In this document: positions 43,575 through 51,521 of the stretch, piece after piece
Layout: each line of letters opens with the position of its first letter
Position numbering within the stretch: the stretch's first letter is position 1
DNA from: Polaromonas sp.
Lineage (GTDB): Bacteria; Pseudomonadota; Gammaproteobacteria; Burkholderiales; Burkholderiaceae_C
Direction: 5' to 3'
Length of the DNA stretch: 64,000 nucleotides
Assembly: GCA_013298945.1 (NCBI GenBank)
Contig: JAAFJR010000001.1
Span: 434,001 to 498,000, forward strand
The notes under the pieces: model-generated
The model's input: only the letters and a program-made list of their open reading frames with translations
What the model was told of the DNA's origin: nothing
Database searches by the model: none
Translations under genes and position numbers: made by a program

Positions 43575-44654
43575 CTACTTTTCAGCTTCAAGTGCCCCTC
43601 TTTTGATTTGATCGCGTTCTAGCGACTCAAAAAGCGCTTTGAAATTACCCTCACCAAAGCCCTCATCGCCTTTACGCTGAATAAACTCAAAAAACACAGG
43701 GCCGAGCTGGGTTTGTGAGAAGATTTGCAACAACAGTCTTGGTACGCCGCCCTCTGTTGTGCCATCCATCAAAATTCCGCGCGTTTGCAGCTCTGCCACT
43801 GGTTGACCATGGCCAGGCAAACGGCCTTCAATCATGTCGTAATAGCTGTCACTGGGTGCTGACATCAGTGGCACACCAGCCAAAGCCAGGCTATCAACTG
43901 TTGCCAATAAGTCATCGCAAATCATCGCGATGTGCTGAATGCCCTCGCCATTGAACTTCATCAGATACTCTTCAATTTGACCACCACCTTGGCGCGACTC
44001 TTCATTCAGTGGAATACGGATTTTGCCGTCTGGCGCGGTCAGTGCTTTGGATGTTAGACCAGTGTATTCACCCTTGATGTCGAAAAAGCGAATCTCGCGG
44101 AAGTTGAATAGCTTGGTATAAAAATCTGCCCAATAAGTCATACGGCCACGGTAAACGTTGTGCGTTAAATGATCGATCAACTTCAGGCCATGCCCAAGTG
44201 GGTGTTTGTCCACGCCATCAATAAAATCAAAATCAATGTCGTAAATCGATTTGCCATCCTCAAATCGGTCAATCAAATACAGAGGCGCACCCCCAATGCC
44301 TTTGATGGCTGGCAAATTCAGCTCCATAGGCCCAGGGTGCAACTCAATGGGCTGTGCTCCCAGTTCTAAAGCGCGTTTGTACGCATGATGCGAATCTTTC
44401 ACACGAAACGCCATGCCACAGGCACTAGGGCCATGCTCTGCTGCAAAATAGCCAGCCACACTTTTGGGTTCGCGGTTCACAATGAAATTGATCTCACCTT
44501 GACGGTACAGAACCACGTCTTTAGAGCGATGTTTCGCAACCAGTGTAAAACCCATACGCTCAAAAATTGGCTCAAGCAAGCCTGGGGTGGGCGACGCAAA
44601 TTCCACAAACTCAAAACCCATCAAGCCCATCGGGTTGTCAAATAAATCCGCCAT
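43575..44654 (-). CDS. hppD: 4-hydroxyphenylpyruvate dioxygenase
   Basis: Converts 4-hydroxyphenylpyruvate to homogentisate in tyrosine catabolism. The 359-residue protein has the N-terminal [10 protein letters not shown] and [18 protein letters not shown], Fe(II) ligand His in [14 protein letters not shown] and His in [14 protein letters not shown], and Glu in [26 protein letters not shown]. The C-terminal [14 protein letters not shown] block supports HPPD over hydroxymandelate synthase. Downstream homogentisate genes are not in the window. 32 bases before the CoA transferase's end on the same strand. Confidence 0.93.
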   Translation of the reverse strand: MADLFDNPMGLMGFEFVEFASPTPGLLEPIFERMGFTLVAKHRSKDVVLYRQGEINFIVNREPKSVAGYFAAEHGPSACGMAFRVKDSHHAYKRALELGAQPIELHPGPMELNLPAIKGIGGAPLYLIDRFEDGKSIYDIDFDFIDGVDKHPLGHGLKLIDHLTHNVYRGRMTYWADFYTKLFNFREIRFFDIKGEYTGLTSKALTAPDGKIRIPLNEESRQGGGQIEEYLMKFNGEGIQHIAMICDDLLATVDSLALAGVPLMSAPSDSYYDMIEGRLPGHGQPVAELQTRGILMDGTTEGGVPRLLLQIFSQTQLGPVFFEFIQRKGDEGFGEGNFKALFESLERDQIKRGALEAEK

Positions 44655-44686
44655 GATGCATTCTTTCGTTTTAATCGATAACTTGT

Positions 44687-45826
44687 TTATAGCCAGCTTA
44701 GCACTTCTTCTGTGTGTTCGCCAATGCTGGCCAAAGGCTGTCGAACACCAGGTCGGCGCCCAGCCATGGTTATCGGCAACAAAACAACATCTGTTTGGCT
44801 GCCGTCTTCCAATATCATGGGGGATAGCCCCCCACTCGCTATGAGATGCGGGTCGTTCACAAGTTGATCTGGCCGCATGATAGGGGCATAGGGTATGCCA
44901 GCTGTTTCTAGTTGAAGTGATAATAGATCAATGTTGTGATTTTTGAGAATGTCCCCTAAACGTGCCAACAAATTCGGACGCACTGCTACACGCTGTGCAT
45001 TGGTCTGCAAATTTGGGTCTTGTGCCAATTCTGGGCAATCGAGCACGTCGCACAAGGTCAGCCATTGTTTGTCATTAACCGCACCAATGAACAATTGCTC
45101 ACCCTCAGCAAGGGTGAAGACGTCGTACACGCTCCAGGCGGAAACACGTGATGGCATAGGCGGTGGCGGCTCACCCGTCATTTGAAACTGTTGCATATGC
45201 TGTGAACTGAGGAACACACAGTTCTCAAACAAAGCACTTTGAACTTCTTGTCCGCAACCTTTAACATCACGCTCCCGCAGTGCGGCCAGAACACCAATCG
45301 AGCCAAACATACCGCCCATGATGTCGTTGACCGAACTACCTGCGCGTAGGGGACGTCCTTCAGGACCAGTCATGTACGACAAGCCCCCCATCATTTGAAC
45401 CACCTCATCCAGTGCCAAGCGTTTTTCATACGGGCCTGGCAAAAACCCTTTGTGACTCACGTAAATCAAGCGTGAATTTATATCTTTGAGTTGCTCATAA
45501 TCTAATCCCAACTTTGTCATCAAACCGGGCCGGAAATTTTCTAAAAGCACGTCACATTTGGCGATTAAATTTTTAACGGTAGTTTGTCCTTCAGTTGTTG
45601 TGATGTCTAAAACAACGCTTTTTTTGTTGCGGTTAAAGTTTCGAAAAAATCCTATGCCTAAACCCGGCAAGTTGCGCGTTTTGTCACCACCCGGCGGTTC
45701 GATTTTGATGACCTCCGCCCCCAAATCAGCCAAAATCATGCCGCACGTTGGTCCCATCACCATGTGGGTGAATTCAATGATGCGAATGCCTTCCAGTGGC
45801 AAACCTGTTTTGTGTTTTTCTGACAT
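44687..45826 (-). CDS. CaiB/BaiF family (class III) CoA-transferase
   Basis: A 379-residue class III transferase: [90 protein letters not shown], and a final GEHTEEVL. The catalytic Asp is expected in the DIMGG block. The substrate acid is unknown. It follows the HMG-CoA-lyase-like gene by 10 bases in one operon under a LysR/duplicated-operator control region; together they would activate an acid and cleave its CoA ester. Confidence 0.88.
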   Translation of the reverse strand: MSEKHKTGLPLEGIRIIEFTHMVMGPTCGMILADLGAEVIKIEPPGGDKTRNLPGLGIGFFRNFNRNKKSVVLDITTTEGQTTVKNLIAKCDVLLENFRPGLMTKLGLDYEQLKDINSRLIYVSHKGFLPGPYEKRLALDEVVQMMGGLSYMTGPEGRPLRAGSSVNDIMGGMFGSIGVLAALRERDVKGCGQEVQSALFENCVFLSSQHMQQFQMTGEPPPPMPSRVSAWSVYDVFTLAEGEQLFIGAVNDKQWLTLCDVLDCPELAQDPNLQTNAQRVAVRPNLLARLGDILKNHNIDLLSLQLETAGIPYAPIMRPDQLVNDPHLIASGGLSPMILEDGSQTDVVLLPITMAGRRPGVRQPLASIGEHTEEVLSWL

Positions 45827-45836
45827 AAGATTTTTA

Positions 45837-46796
45837 CTAAGATATAGAAAGAGAAAGCGCTGAGGTTGGTTTGAAATTTTTCGGTAGTCCCGCTCGCCAC
45901 ATAGAACCGTGGGTTGCTTCCCCGTCCAACCAGTATGCTACTTTGCTTCGTAAAGCAAGCATAGCGTTGATGTCTAATCCTGTATCCACACCCATCGCTT
46001 CCAGCATAAAAGCTAGGTCTTCAGTCGAGGCATTGCCGCTGGCGCCAGGCGCGTGTGGGCAGCCACCTATGCCAGCAAGCGATGCATCAAAGCGCGTGAC
46101 TCCCTGTTGCAATGCGGCCGCCACATTGGCCAGCGCCAGACCACGTGTGTCGTGAAAGTGCCCACAGCAAAACTGGTTTCCAGCAATTTTGAGCGCTTTT
46201 TCTACCAGTTTTGAAACACTGTATGGGTTGGCGTAGCCCACTGTGTCAGCCAAGCTGACTCGATCTGCGCCAGCGTCAAGCAAAGCTTGCATCAAACGCA
46301 ACACTTCCGATTCTGCGACCTCACCTTGCAAAGTGCAGCCCCAAGCTGTACCTACCCCGCCTTCAATCAGCGTTTTGCTACCAGCAGCGTCACGCGCTGC
46401 GCGAATAAGAGCAAGCTCACGCACAACGTCATCTGGCGTTTTTCGCAAGTTGGCTAAGCTGTGCGCAAGACTGGCTGAGAGCGGCAGAATCATCAAATCC
46501 GCTTTGCCTGAAATAGCACGTTCAGCGCCTTTGAGATTGGGCACCAGTACGGAGGCGTGCAAGCCCGGCATCGTTTTAGCGAAAGCCAAAACTTCCGCTG
46601 TGTCTGCTAATTGAGGCATCAACTTGGGGGGGACAAATGAGCCCACTTCAATCTCTCGTTGACCCGCCGCAAAAGCATCGCTAATCCACGCTTGCTTTTG
46701 TGAGGTTGACAAAATAGTGGCAACGCTTTGCAGGCCATCGCGTAGACCCACTTCGCGGATGGTGGCGTGTTTAGCTAGTGTCTTCATGTTGGTCAT
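45837..46796 (-). CDS. Hydroxymethylglutaryl-CoA lyase family protein
   Basis: A 319-residue DRE-TIM metallolyase: IREVGLRDGLQSVATILSTSQKQAWI, GGVGTAWGCTLQGEV, GHFHDTRGLALANVAAALQQGVTRFDASLAGIGGCPHAPGASGNASTEDLAFML with the active-site Cys. It cleaves 3-hydroxy-3-methylglutaryl-CoA or a similar 3-hydroxyacyl-CoA to acetoacetate or acetyl-CoA plus an acid. The CoA-transferase partner and the Bug receptor point to an imported methyl-branched dicarboxylate. First gene of the operon. Confidence 0.88.
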   Translation of the reverse strand: MTNMKTLAKHATIREVGLRDGLQSVATILSTSQKQAWISDAFAAGQREIEVGSFVPPKLMPQLADTAEVLAFAKTMPGLHASVLVPNLKGAERAISGKADLMILPLSASLAHSLANLRKTPDDVVRELALIRAARDAAGSKTLIEGGVGTAWGCTLQGEVAESEVLRLMQALLDAGADRVSLADTVGYANPYSVSKLVEKALKIAGNQFCCGHFHDTRGLALANVAAALQQGVTRFDASLAGIGGCPHAPGASGNASTEDLAFMLEAMGVDTGLDINAMLALRSKVAYWLDGEATHGSMWRAGLPKNFKPTSALSLSIS

Positions 46797-46831
46797 TCTG
46801 TGTTCATCTCATTTTTAACAAATGAAATTTT

Positions 46832-46898
46832 AAAAGTTCCTATAATTCTAGAAAATGGTATTTTCATGGCTTTAAAGTTCCTAAATTGAACTTTAAAA
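46832..46898. promoter_or_regulatory. LysR operator region, copy A (HMGL/LysR divergent gap)
   Basis: Contains AAAAGTTC (46832), TTCTAGAA (46846-46853) and a perfect dyad TTTAAAGTTC-ctaaatt-GAACTTTAAA (46871-46897). The TTC-N7-GAA core fits a LysR-type site. The whole block recurs at 48887-48953 with identical spacing. Confidence 0.75.
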
Positions 46899-46911
46899 AT
46901 GCGATTCAATA

Positions 46912-47832
46912 ATGATGAAAGATTTAGATTTAACAACCCTCAGGCTTTTTGTAGCGGTATGCGATTCCTGTAGCATCGTCCGCGTGAGCGAACGCGAAAA
47001 TACGGTGCCTTCTGCTATCAGCAAGCGCTTGGCACAGCTTGAGCGTGATTTGGGGGCGCCACTGCTCAAACGAGTACGTCGGGGCGTGCAGCCCACGCCA
47101 GCTGGCGAAACCTTGCGCGAACATGCTCGTGGTTTGCTGGGTAGTGCGCAGCGCATTACTGAAGATATGAGCACTTACACCACTGGCGCTGCGGGCTTGG
47201 TGCGCTTGATGGCTTCTACGTCATCTGTTGCGGAAATGCTGCCGGATGACATTGCGTTATTTTTAAACAAACCCGCAAACCATGCCATTCGTGTGAATGT
47301 GCAAGAGCAGCTCAGCCGAGATGTCGTTCGAGCACTACGCGAGGGCAGTGTTTCACTTGGTGTGTGTTGGGATGCTGCTGATACGACAGGCCTGCAAACC
47401 TACCCATATCGGAGTGATCATTTGGCAGTAGTGACACACAATAAACACCCTTTGGCAAAGTGCAAAGATTTGGCTTTCAACGAGACTTCTGGCTATGACC
47501 ACATCACTTTGCCAACATCTAGCGCGGTGTATGTGATGCTGCAAAAGGCAGCACTCGATGCAGGTAATACGATACATTACCGTGCTGAAGTGTCAAGCTT
47601 CGAAGCCGCACTGCGAGTGGTACGAGCGGGCTTGGGTATCAGCATCGTGCCACGTGAAGTAGCTCAGCCGCTCTCTGAGGCTTTCAATTTATCAATCATT
47701 CCACTACGCGATGCATGGGCTAAACGCCGTTTCGTGGTTTGTTTTCAAGATGAAAAAACCCTCTCTAGTGCAGCAAAATTAATGGCTGAGCACTTGGCTG
47801 AAGTTGCTCTAAAAGCGGCGCGTGATGAGTAG
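46912..47832 (+). CDS. LysR-type regulator of the CoA-transferase/lyase operon
   Basis: A 306-residue LysR protein: HTH LDLTTLRLFVAVCDSCSIVRVSERENTVPSAISKRLAQLERDLG and effector domain from about residue 92. It is divergent from the lyase operon and convergent with a Bug receptor gene; both target promoters carry the same 67-base operator block, so this protein is the likely shared regulator. Start at the first of two ATGs (46912). Confidence 0.88.
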   Translation: MMKDLDLTTLRLFVAVCDSCSIVRVSERENTVPSAISKRLAQLERDLGAPLLKRVRRGVQPTPAGETLREHARGLLGSAQRITEDMSTYTTGAAGLVRLMASTSSVAEMLPDDIALFLNKPANHAIRVNVQEQLSRDVVRALREGSVSLGVCWDAADTTGLQTYPYRSDHLAVVTHNKHPLAKCKDLAFNETSGYDHITLPTSSAVYVMLQKAALDAGNTIHYRAEVSSFEAALRVVRAGLGISIVPREVAQPLSEAFNLSIIPLRDAWAKRRFVVCFQDEKTLSSAAKLMAEHLAEVALKAARDE

Positions 47833-47858
47833 AGAATTTATTTTAAGTAGCTAATACG

Positions 47859-48839
47859 TTATTGCGCAAAAACACCTGCGCGTTTAACAGTCTCAGCGTA
47901 GAGCTTCAGTTCTTTGTTGAAAAAATCTTTGGCAAACTCTGGCGTCGAGATATTGATGTTGTTGCCTTGCTTCGCCATGGCTTCTTTCACCTCTGCTGTG
48001 GCAAAAGCGCTAGTTAGCGCAGTGTGTAGACGTTTGACTTGATCTGTAGCCATGCCTTTAGGGCCAATTGCGGCAAACCAACCTTCAACCAAAAATGACG
48101 GTAAGCCCGCTTCTGCCGACGTCGGAATTTCAGGTGCAGCGGCACTGCGCGCGGGCGAAGCAATACACAAAGCTTTTAAATTTCCAGATTTGATCTGTCC
48201 AATCACAGCCGGCAGCGCACCAACGCCCCAATCGATTTGACCACCAATGATGTCTTGCACCATGGGACCAAATCCACGGTATGGAATATGGGTTGAAAAA
48301 GTTTGAGATTTCTCTTTGTAAATCTCAGCAGCCAAGTGCAAGATCGTACCATTCCCTGATGATGCAAAGTTATATTTGCCGGGATGGGCTTTCAGTAATG
48401 CAGTAAATTCTGCCAAATTCTTTACAGGTAATTTCGCATTCACCACCAGCACCATAGGCGTCGCGCCAATGACCGCAATTGGGGTGATGTCAGCGACAGG
48501 GTCGAACGGTAAAGATTTAAGCACAGCTGGGTAAATCACGTGGTTGTTAGACACCATGCTTAGCGTCAAACCATCGGGCGCAGACTTGATCATGGCCGCC
48601 GTTCCGACCACGCCGCCGGCTCCGGGTTGGTTCTCAATCACCACCGTTTGACCAAGCGCTTTGCCAATCGCATTGCTAGCGGCACGTGCAATCCCATCAA
48701 CCCCTGAACCAGCAGACAAGGGCAGAATGAATTTCACGGGTTTGTCAGACTGCGCCCAACCGATAACGGGTGAAAGCAAACTACTTAGCAAAGTGGCGAC
48801 TGTAGTGCGACGATTCAATGAGCTTTTAAAAACTGACAT
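47859..48839 (-). CDS. Bug-family (TctC-like) receptor under the duplicated operator
   Basis: A 326-residue periplasmic binding protein with a signal peptide (SLNRRTTVATLLSSLLSPVIGWA, then QSDKPVKFILPLSAGSGVDGIAR). The family features VVIENQPGAGGVVGTAAMIKSAPDGLTLSMV, HIPYRGFGPMVQDIIGGQIDWG and the C-terminal FNKELKLYAETVKRAGV are present. ATG at 48839. Its upstream region repeats the LysR operator of the lyase operon, which suggests that it binds the substrate of that pathway. Confidence 0.9.
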   Translation of the reverse strand: MSVFKSSLNRRTTVATLLSSLLSPVIGWAQSDKPVKFILPLSAGSGVDGIARAASNAIGKALGQTVVIENQPGAGGVVGTAAMIKSAPDGLTLSMVSNNHVIYPAVLKSLPFDPVADITPIAVIGATPMVLVVNAKLPVKNLAEFTALLKAHPGKYNFASSGNGTILHLAAEIYKEKSQTFSTHIPYRGFGPMVQDIIGGQIDWGVGALPAVIGQIKSGNLKALCIASPARSAAAPEIPTSAEAGLPSFLVEGWFAAIGPKGMATDQVKRLHTALTSAFATAEVKEAMAKQGNNINISTPEFAKDFFNKELKLYAETVKRAGVFAQ

Positions 48840-48886
48840 ACATGTCCCCTAGATTGTTTTAATAACTAGCAATTAATCACAATTCT

Positions 48887-48953
48887 AAAAGTTCTTGATT
48901 TTCTAGAAAGTGGAATTTTTAAGCTCTTTAAGTTCCAAAGAGGAACTTTAAAG
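48887..48953. promoter_or_regulatory. LysR operator region, copy B (upstream of Bug receptor)
   Basis: AAAAGTTC (48887), TTCTAGAAA (48901-48909) and TTAAGTTCC-aaaga-GGAACTTTAA repeat the order and exact spacing (56 bases first box to last arm) of copy A. The right end overlaps the 3' end of the adjacent membrane-protein gene. Confidence 0.75.
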
Positions 48954-49346
48954 CTTTCTAGCTTCCACCTCAAACACATTGTCCCAATAAAAGCGCTTAC
49001 CCGACAGCAGCGCTTTGAAGCTGGCCAGAACATACAACACAGGAAACAAAACACCCCAGCGCTCGTACTGCCGCACGTGCACATGCTCATGGCTGCGCCA
49101 ACGAGTCAGCGTGCCGTGGTTGCGACCCAAAATAACGTGACCAATCGTGATGGCATCAAATTTGTTGGAAATTGCCCGCAATAAGGGCGTGCGTGAATTG
49201 CCTGCAACCTCCAGCACCCCATACTGCCGCTTCACTGAAGCACCCAACCAGTAAGCGATGAGCGCCAAAACCAGCCCAAACAACGTAACTGGCGCTACCC
49301 ACAGGTAGGCGAGTGTGCTGCGTCGTGGAGGAAGTGTTAATTTCAC
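48948..49346 (-). CDS. Small membrane protein with HEHVH motif
   Basis: A 132-residue conserved-looking protein I cannot name with confidence. It has an N-terminal hydrophobic segment (LAYLWVAPVTLFGLVLALIAYW), a core with AITIGHVILGR and SHEHVHVRQYERWG, and a second hydrophobic region (FPVLYVLASFKALL). HEHVHVRQYE looks like a metal-binding, possibly zinc-peptidase-type motif (HExxH is nearly met as HEHVH). Its 3' end overlaps operator copy B. A proteolytic role would be an inference only. Confidence 0.6.
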   Translation of the reverse strand: MKLTLPPRRSTLAYLWVAPVTLFGLVLALIAYWLGASVKRQYGVLEVAGNSRTPLLRAISNKFDAITIGHVILGRNHGTLTRWRSHEHVHVRQYERWGVLFPVLYVLASFKALLSGKRFYWDNVFEVEARKL

Positions 49347-49378
49347 GTAAAAATAACGATTTTAGTGCCTAAATATGA

Positions 49379-49426
49379 CTCTAGCCAGCGTATTTATTGC
49401 CTAAACAGCTATTAAATTTATAGCAA
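49379..49426 (-). repeat. Dispersed REP-like repeat, copy 13 (next to tRNA-Gly)
   Basis: CTCTAGCCAGCGTATTTATT then GCCTAAACAGCTATTAAATTTATAGC. Directly downstream of the minus-strand tRNA-Gly, where a terminator would be expected. Confidence 0.9.
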
Positions 49427-49440
49427 AATGAGAGTGATAT

Positions 49441-49514
49441 TGGAGCGGGTGAAGGGAATCGAACCCTCGTTATTTGCTTGGGAAGCAAAAGTCCTGCCAC
49501 TGAACGACACCCGC
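49441..49514 (-). tRNA. tRNA-Gly (anticodon CCC)
   Basis: Minus strand: GCGGGTGTCGTTCAGTGGCA (acceptor, D arm), anticodon stem-loop TTTGC-TTCCCAA-GCAAA with CCC at positions 34-36, T arm AGGGTTCGATTCCCT, acceptor CACCCGC and encoded TCCA. Full cloverleaf of 74 bases. Confidence 0.95.
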
Positions 49515-49563
49515 ATGGTATTACATAGGATTGTATTTTATTTGCATGCCAACAAGGTGTTCT

Positions 49564-50811
49564 TTAAAGCGCTTCAGTTGGCTTTGTTTGAGGTTTCCAC
49601 GGCGATAGCAAAAACCTGCGTGTTATCAATACAAAACGCTCTTGACAAAAAACAGCAACAACAACGATGGTAAGTATTAACAATGGATATGTAGTAAAGG
49701 ACAGTGTCATGCCCTTGAGTTGTTGCGAGTAGCTCAATAGATCTGTCTGATTTTGTTGCGGCTCTAAGTACAGCATCAGAACTTTTTGCAGCCGCGTCAG
49801 AATATAGAAAAGCGGTAAATGCAAAATAAACAGCGATAAGGTGGCATTACCAAGGCGATTCGCAACGTCATCTAGCCAAACCACGCGCGTATGGCGAACC
49901 CCAGCAAAGAGCATGACGAGCAATAATTCTAGAGGCAATAAAACACCGTTATGGACCAAATAAAAACCTGCTGGGCCATACCGATTAGACAGTCCGATGA
50001 GAAAGGCCATCAAGCAAACAATCAAAGCCAGCAATCCTAAAAATTGCGGTTGTGTTAAAACAACCGTCCCTCTATCTTGTAACAGTCTGCACAGCACGAT
50101 TCCAGATAAGAATTCCGGTAATCTAACTAAAGGGTTAGTATGCAGAAAGCCAGTGGCTGTGGTGCTGTAGTTTTCATACGCAATGAAACTTAACGGGGCG
50201 ATCAGATTTACAAGTACTAGACCTACCAACACCCAAAATGGACGTGAAAGACAAAGCACCTTTCCTCCAAATAAGGCGAAAACGACATAGAAAAAGGCCA
50301 GCGTTGAAATCGACCAAGAGGGAATGTTGAATGTCAGGTAAAAAGGATTCCATGCATGCAGCAAAGACAGGTGTTGCAATGCATTGTTGACAATGCCCGA
50401 AGTATCGAGCGGGATGAGCAAGGGCTCGGTGCTATAGGCTGCCATGGCTTGGGGGATGTCCGCCACAGCATTAACGACACCGTAAGAGCGGTATTGCACC
50501 CACATGACCAATGCAGCCAGTGCAAAACCCACCAGATGTAGTGGGTAGACCGTTAGGATACGGGTGGCGATAAATCGACGAACTGAAATTCTTAGCGCAC
50601 CATTGCTATCCAAATAGGCGTGTGCAAGCACATATCCCGAAAGTATAAAAAACACACTGGTTGAAATGTGACCAGCTGACACTGACTGATACAGCCAGGC
50701 CGGTAGGTCTTTGTATTCCGGAATGGTGTGAAAGAAGATCAGGTAGAGTGCCAGTCCAAACCGTAGCCATGCCAAACCGCTGAGCTGCTTGCGGCCGTAG
50801 TTCAGAAGCAT
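49564..50811 (-). CDS. Acyltransferase 3 family (OafA/OatA-like) membrane protein
   Basis: A 415-residue protein with about ten hydrophobic helices: SGLAWLRFGLALYLIFFHTIPEY (catalytic-type His), STSVFFILSGYVLAHAYLDSNG with RRFIATRILTVYPLHLVG, and C-terminal TLSLFILHLPLFYILTRL. Such proteins move acetyl groups across the membrane to polysaccharides or peptidoglycan. It overlaps an upstream SGNH hydrolase gene by 10 bases; together they mimic the two domains of fused OatA/OafA proteins. Target glycan unknown. Confidence 0.87.
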   Translation of the reverse strand: MLLNYGRKQLSGLAWLRFGLALYLIFFHTIPEYKDLPAWLYQSVSAGHISTSVFFILSGYVLAHAYLDSNGALRISVRRFIATRILTVYPLHLVGFALAALVMWVQYRSYGVVNAVADIPQAMAAYSTEPLLIPLDTSGIVNNALQHLSLLHAWNPFYLTFNIPSWSISTLAFFYVVFALFGGKVLCLSRPFWVLVGLVLVNLIAPLSFIAYENYSTTATGFLHTNPLVRLPEFLSGIVLCRLLQDRGTVVLTQPQFLGLLALIVCLMAFLIGLSNRYGPAGFYLVHNGVLLPLELLLVMLFAGVRHTRVVWLDDVANRLGNATLSLFILHLPLFYILTRLQKVLMLYLEPQQNQTDLLSYSQQLKGMTLSFTTYPLLILTIVVVAVFCQERFVLITRRFLLSPWKPQTKPTEAL

Positions 50812-51515
50812 TTGCCAGATTCCATGAAGCGTTTGACAATACCAAAGATGATGGCGTGACCAGCATTGTTGAAGTGAACGCCATCGCCAGCAGATAAATC
50901 AGGTCTGATGCTTTCATGGTCATTGTCTGCAAGAGCGCTTCTGACGTTGATGAAGCAGTTGCCAAATTCTTTGAGCATGGCGGCGTCAATTTGGGCGATA
51001 GTTGCGTTTTGCTGTTTGTTTAATCCATCACGCGGCAAGCTGGACATGACGGCCACTTGAGCTTTGTCGCTTGATTGTGCGCATTGCCGCATGTTTAAAA
51101 AGTTACTGATGGTCTGCTGCGCAGACATGCCATTGGTTGTGTCGTTGGACGGAAATGCAAGTATGAAGCGCGTGGCTCCGAGTTTGAGTGCGCGATCTAC
51201 GTTGCGTGTTGGGGCAATAAGTTCAGATAAATTTGAGTTGACCTGCTGCGTACACAAAGCAGAGGTGCTTAAGATTCCTGGGGTCGCAAAATTGATGACG
51301 CTTTCCTGCTTGGTTTTCGACAACCAAGTTTGAAGTAACCCAACCCAACTGCGACTGGCCTGACTGGCTCCCGTGCCAGCAGCAGTCGAGCTTCCTAAAA
51401 CGGCTAAATTTGTAGCTTCAGCGTGTGCACGGTTTGTCATTGCCACAATTAGTACCAACAGCGCTATAGTCAAAAAGTTGCGCAGAATCGCCTTGGTGGC
51501 AATGGGTTTGTTCAT
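50802..51515 (-). CDS. Secreted SGNH/GDSL-family hydrolase
   Basis: A 237-residue protein with a Sec signal peptide (MNKPIATKAIL...NRAHA), block I NLAVLGSSTAAGTGA with the nucleophile Ser, a block III-like FPSNDTTNGM, and block V DGVHFNNAGHAI with catalytic Asp and His. It acts as an esterase or O-acetyltransferase in the envelope. ATG 51515 is 6 bases after the semialdehyde dehydrogenase stop, and the 3' end overlaps the acyltransferase gene. Confidence 0.85.
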   Translation of the reverse strand: MNKPIATKAILRNFLTIALLVLIVAMTNRAHAEATNLAVLGSSTAAGTGASQASRSWVGLLQTWLSKTKQESVINFATPGILSTSALCTQQVNSNLSELIAPTRNVDRALKLGATRFILAFPSNDTTNGMSAQQTISNFLNMRQCAQSSDKAQVAVMSSLPRDGLNKQQNATIAQIDAAMLKEFGNCFINVRSALADNDHESIRPDLSAGDGVHFNNAGHAIIFGIVKRFMESGKCF

Positions 51516-51521
51516 TATTGA

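Noticed and set aside
43575-44654. 4-hydroxymandelate synthase instead of HPPD
   Set aside because: The C-terminal [12 protein letters not shown] block and overall length match HPPD, and no chloroeremomycin-type biosynthetic genes are present.
44687-44700. TTATAGCCAGCTTAGCA near the CoA-transferase stop as a repeat copy
   Set aside because: The similarity covers only about 12 bases and lies in the conserved C-terminal EEVLSWL coding region, so it is probably chance.
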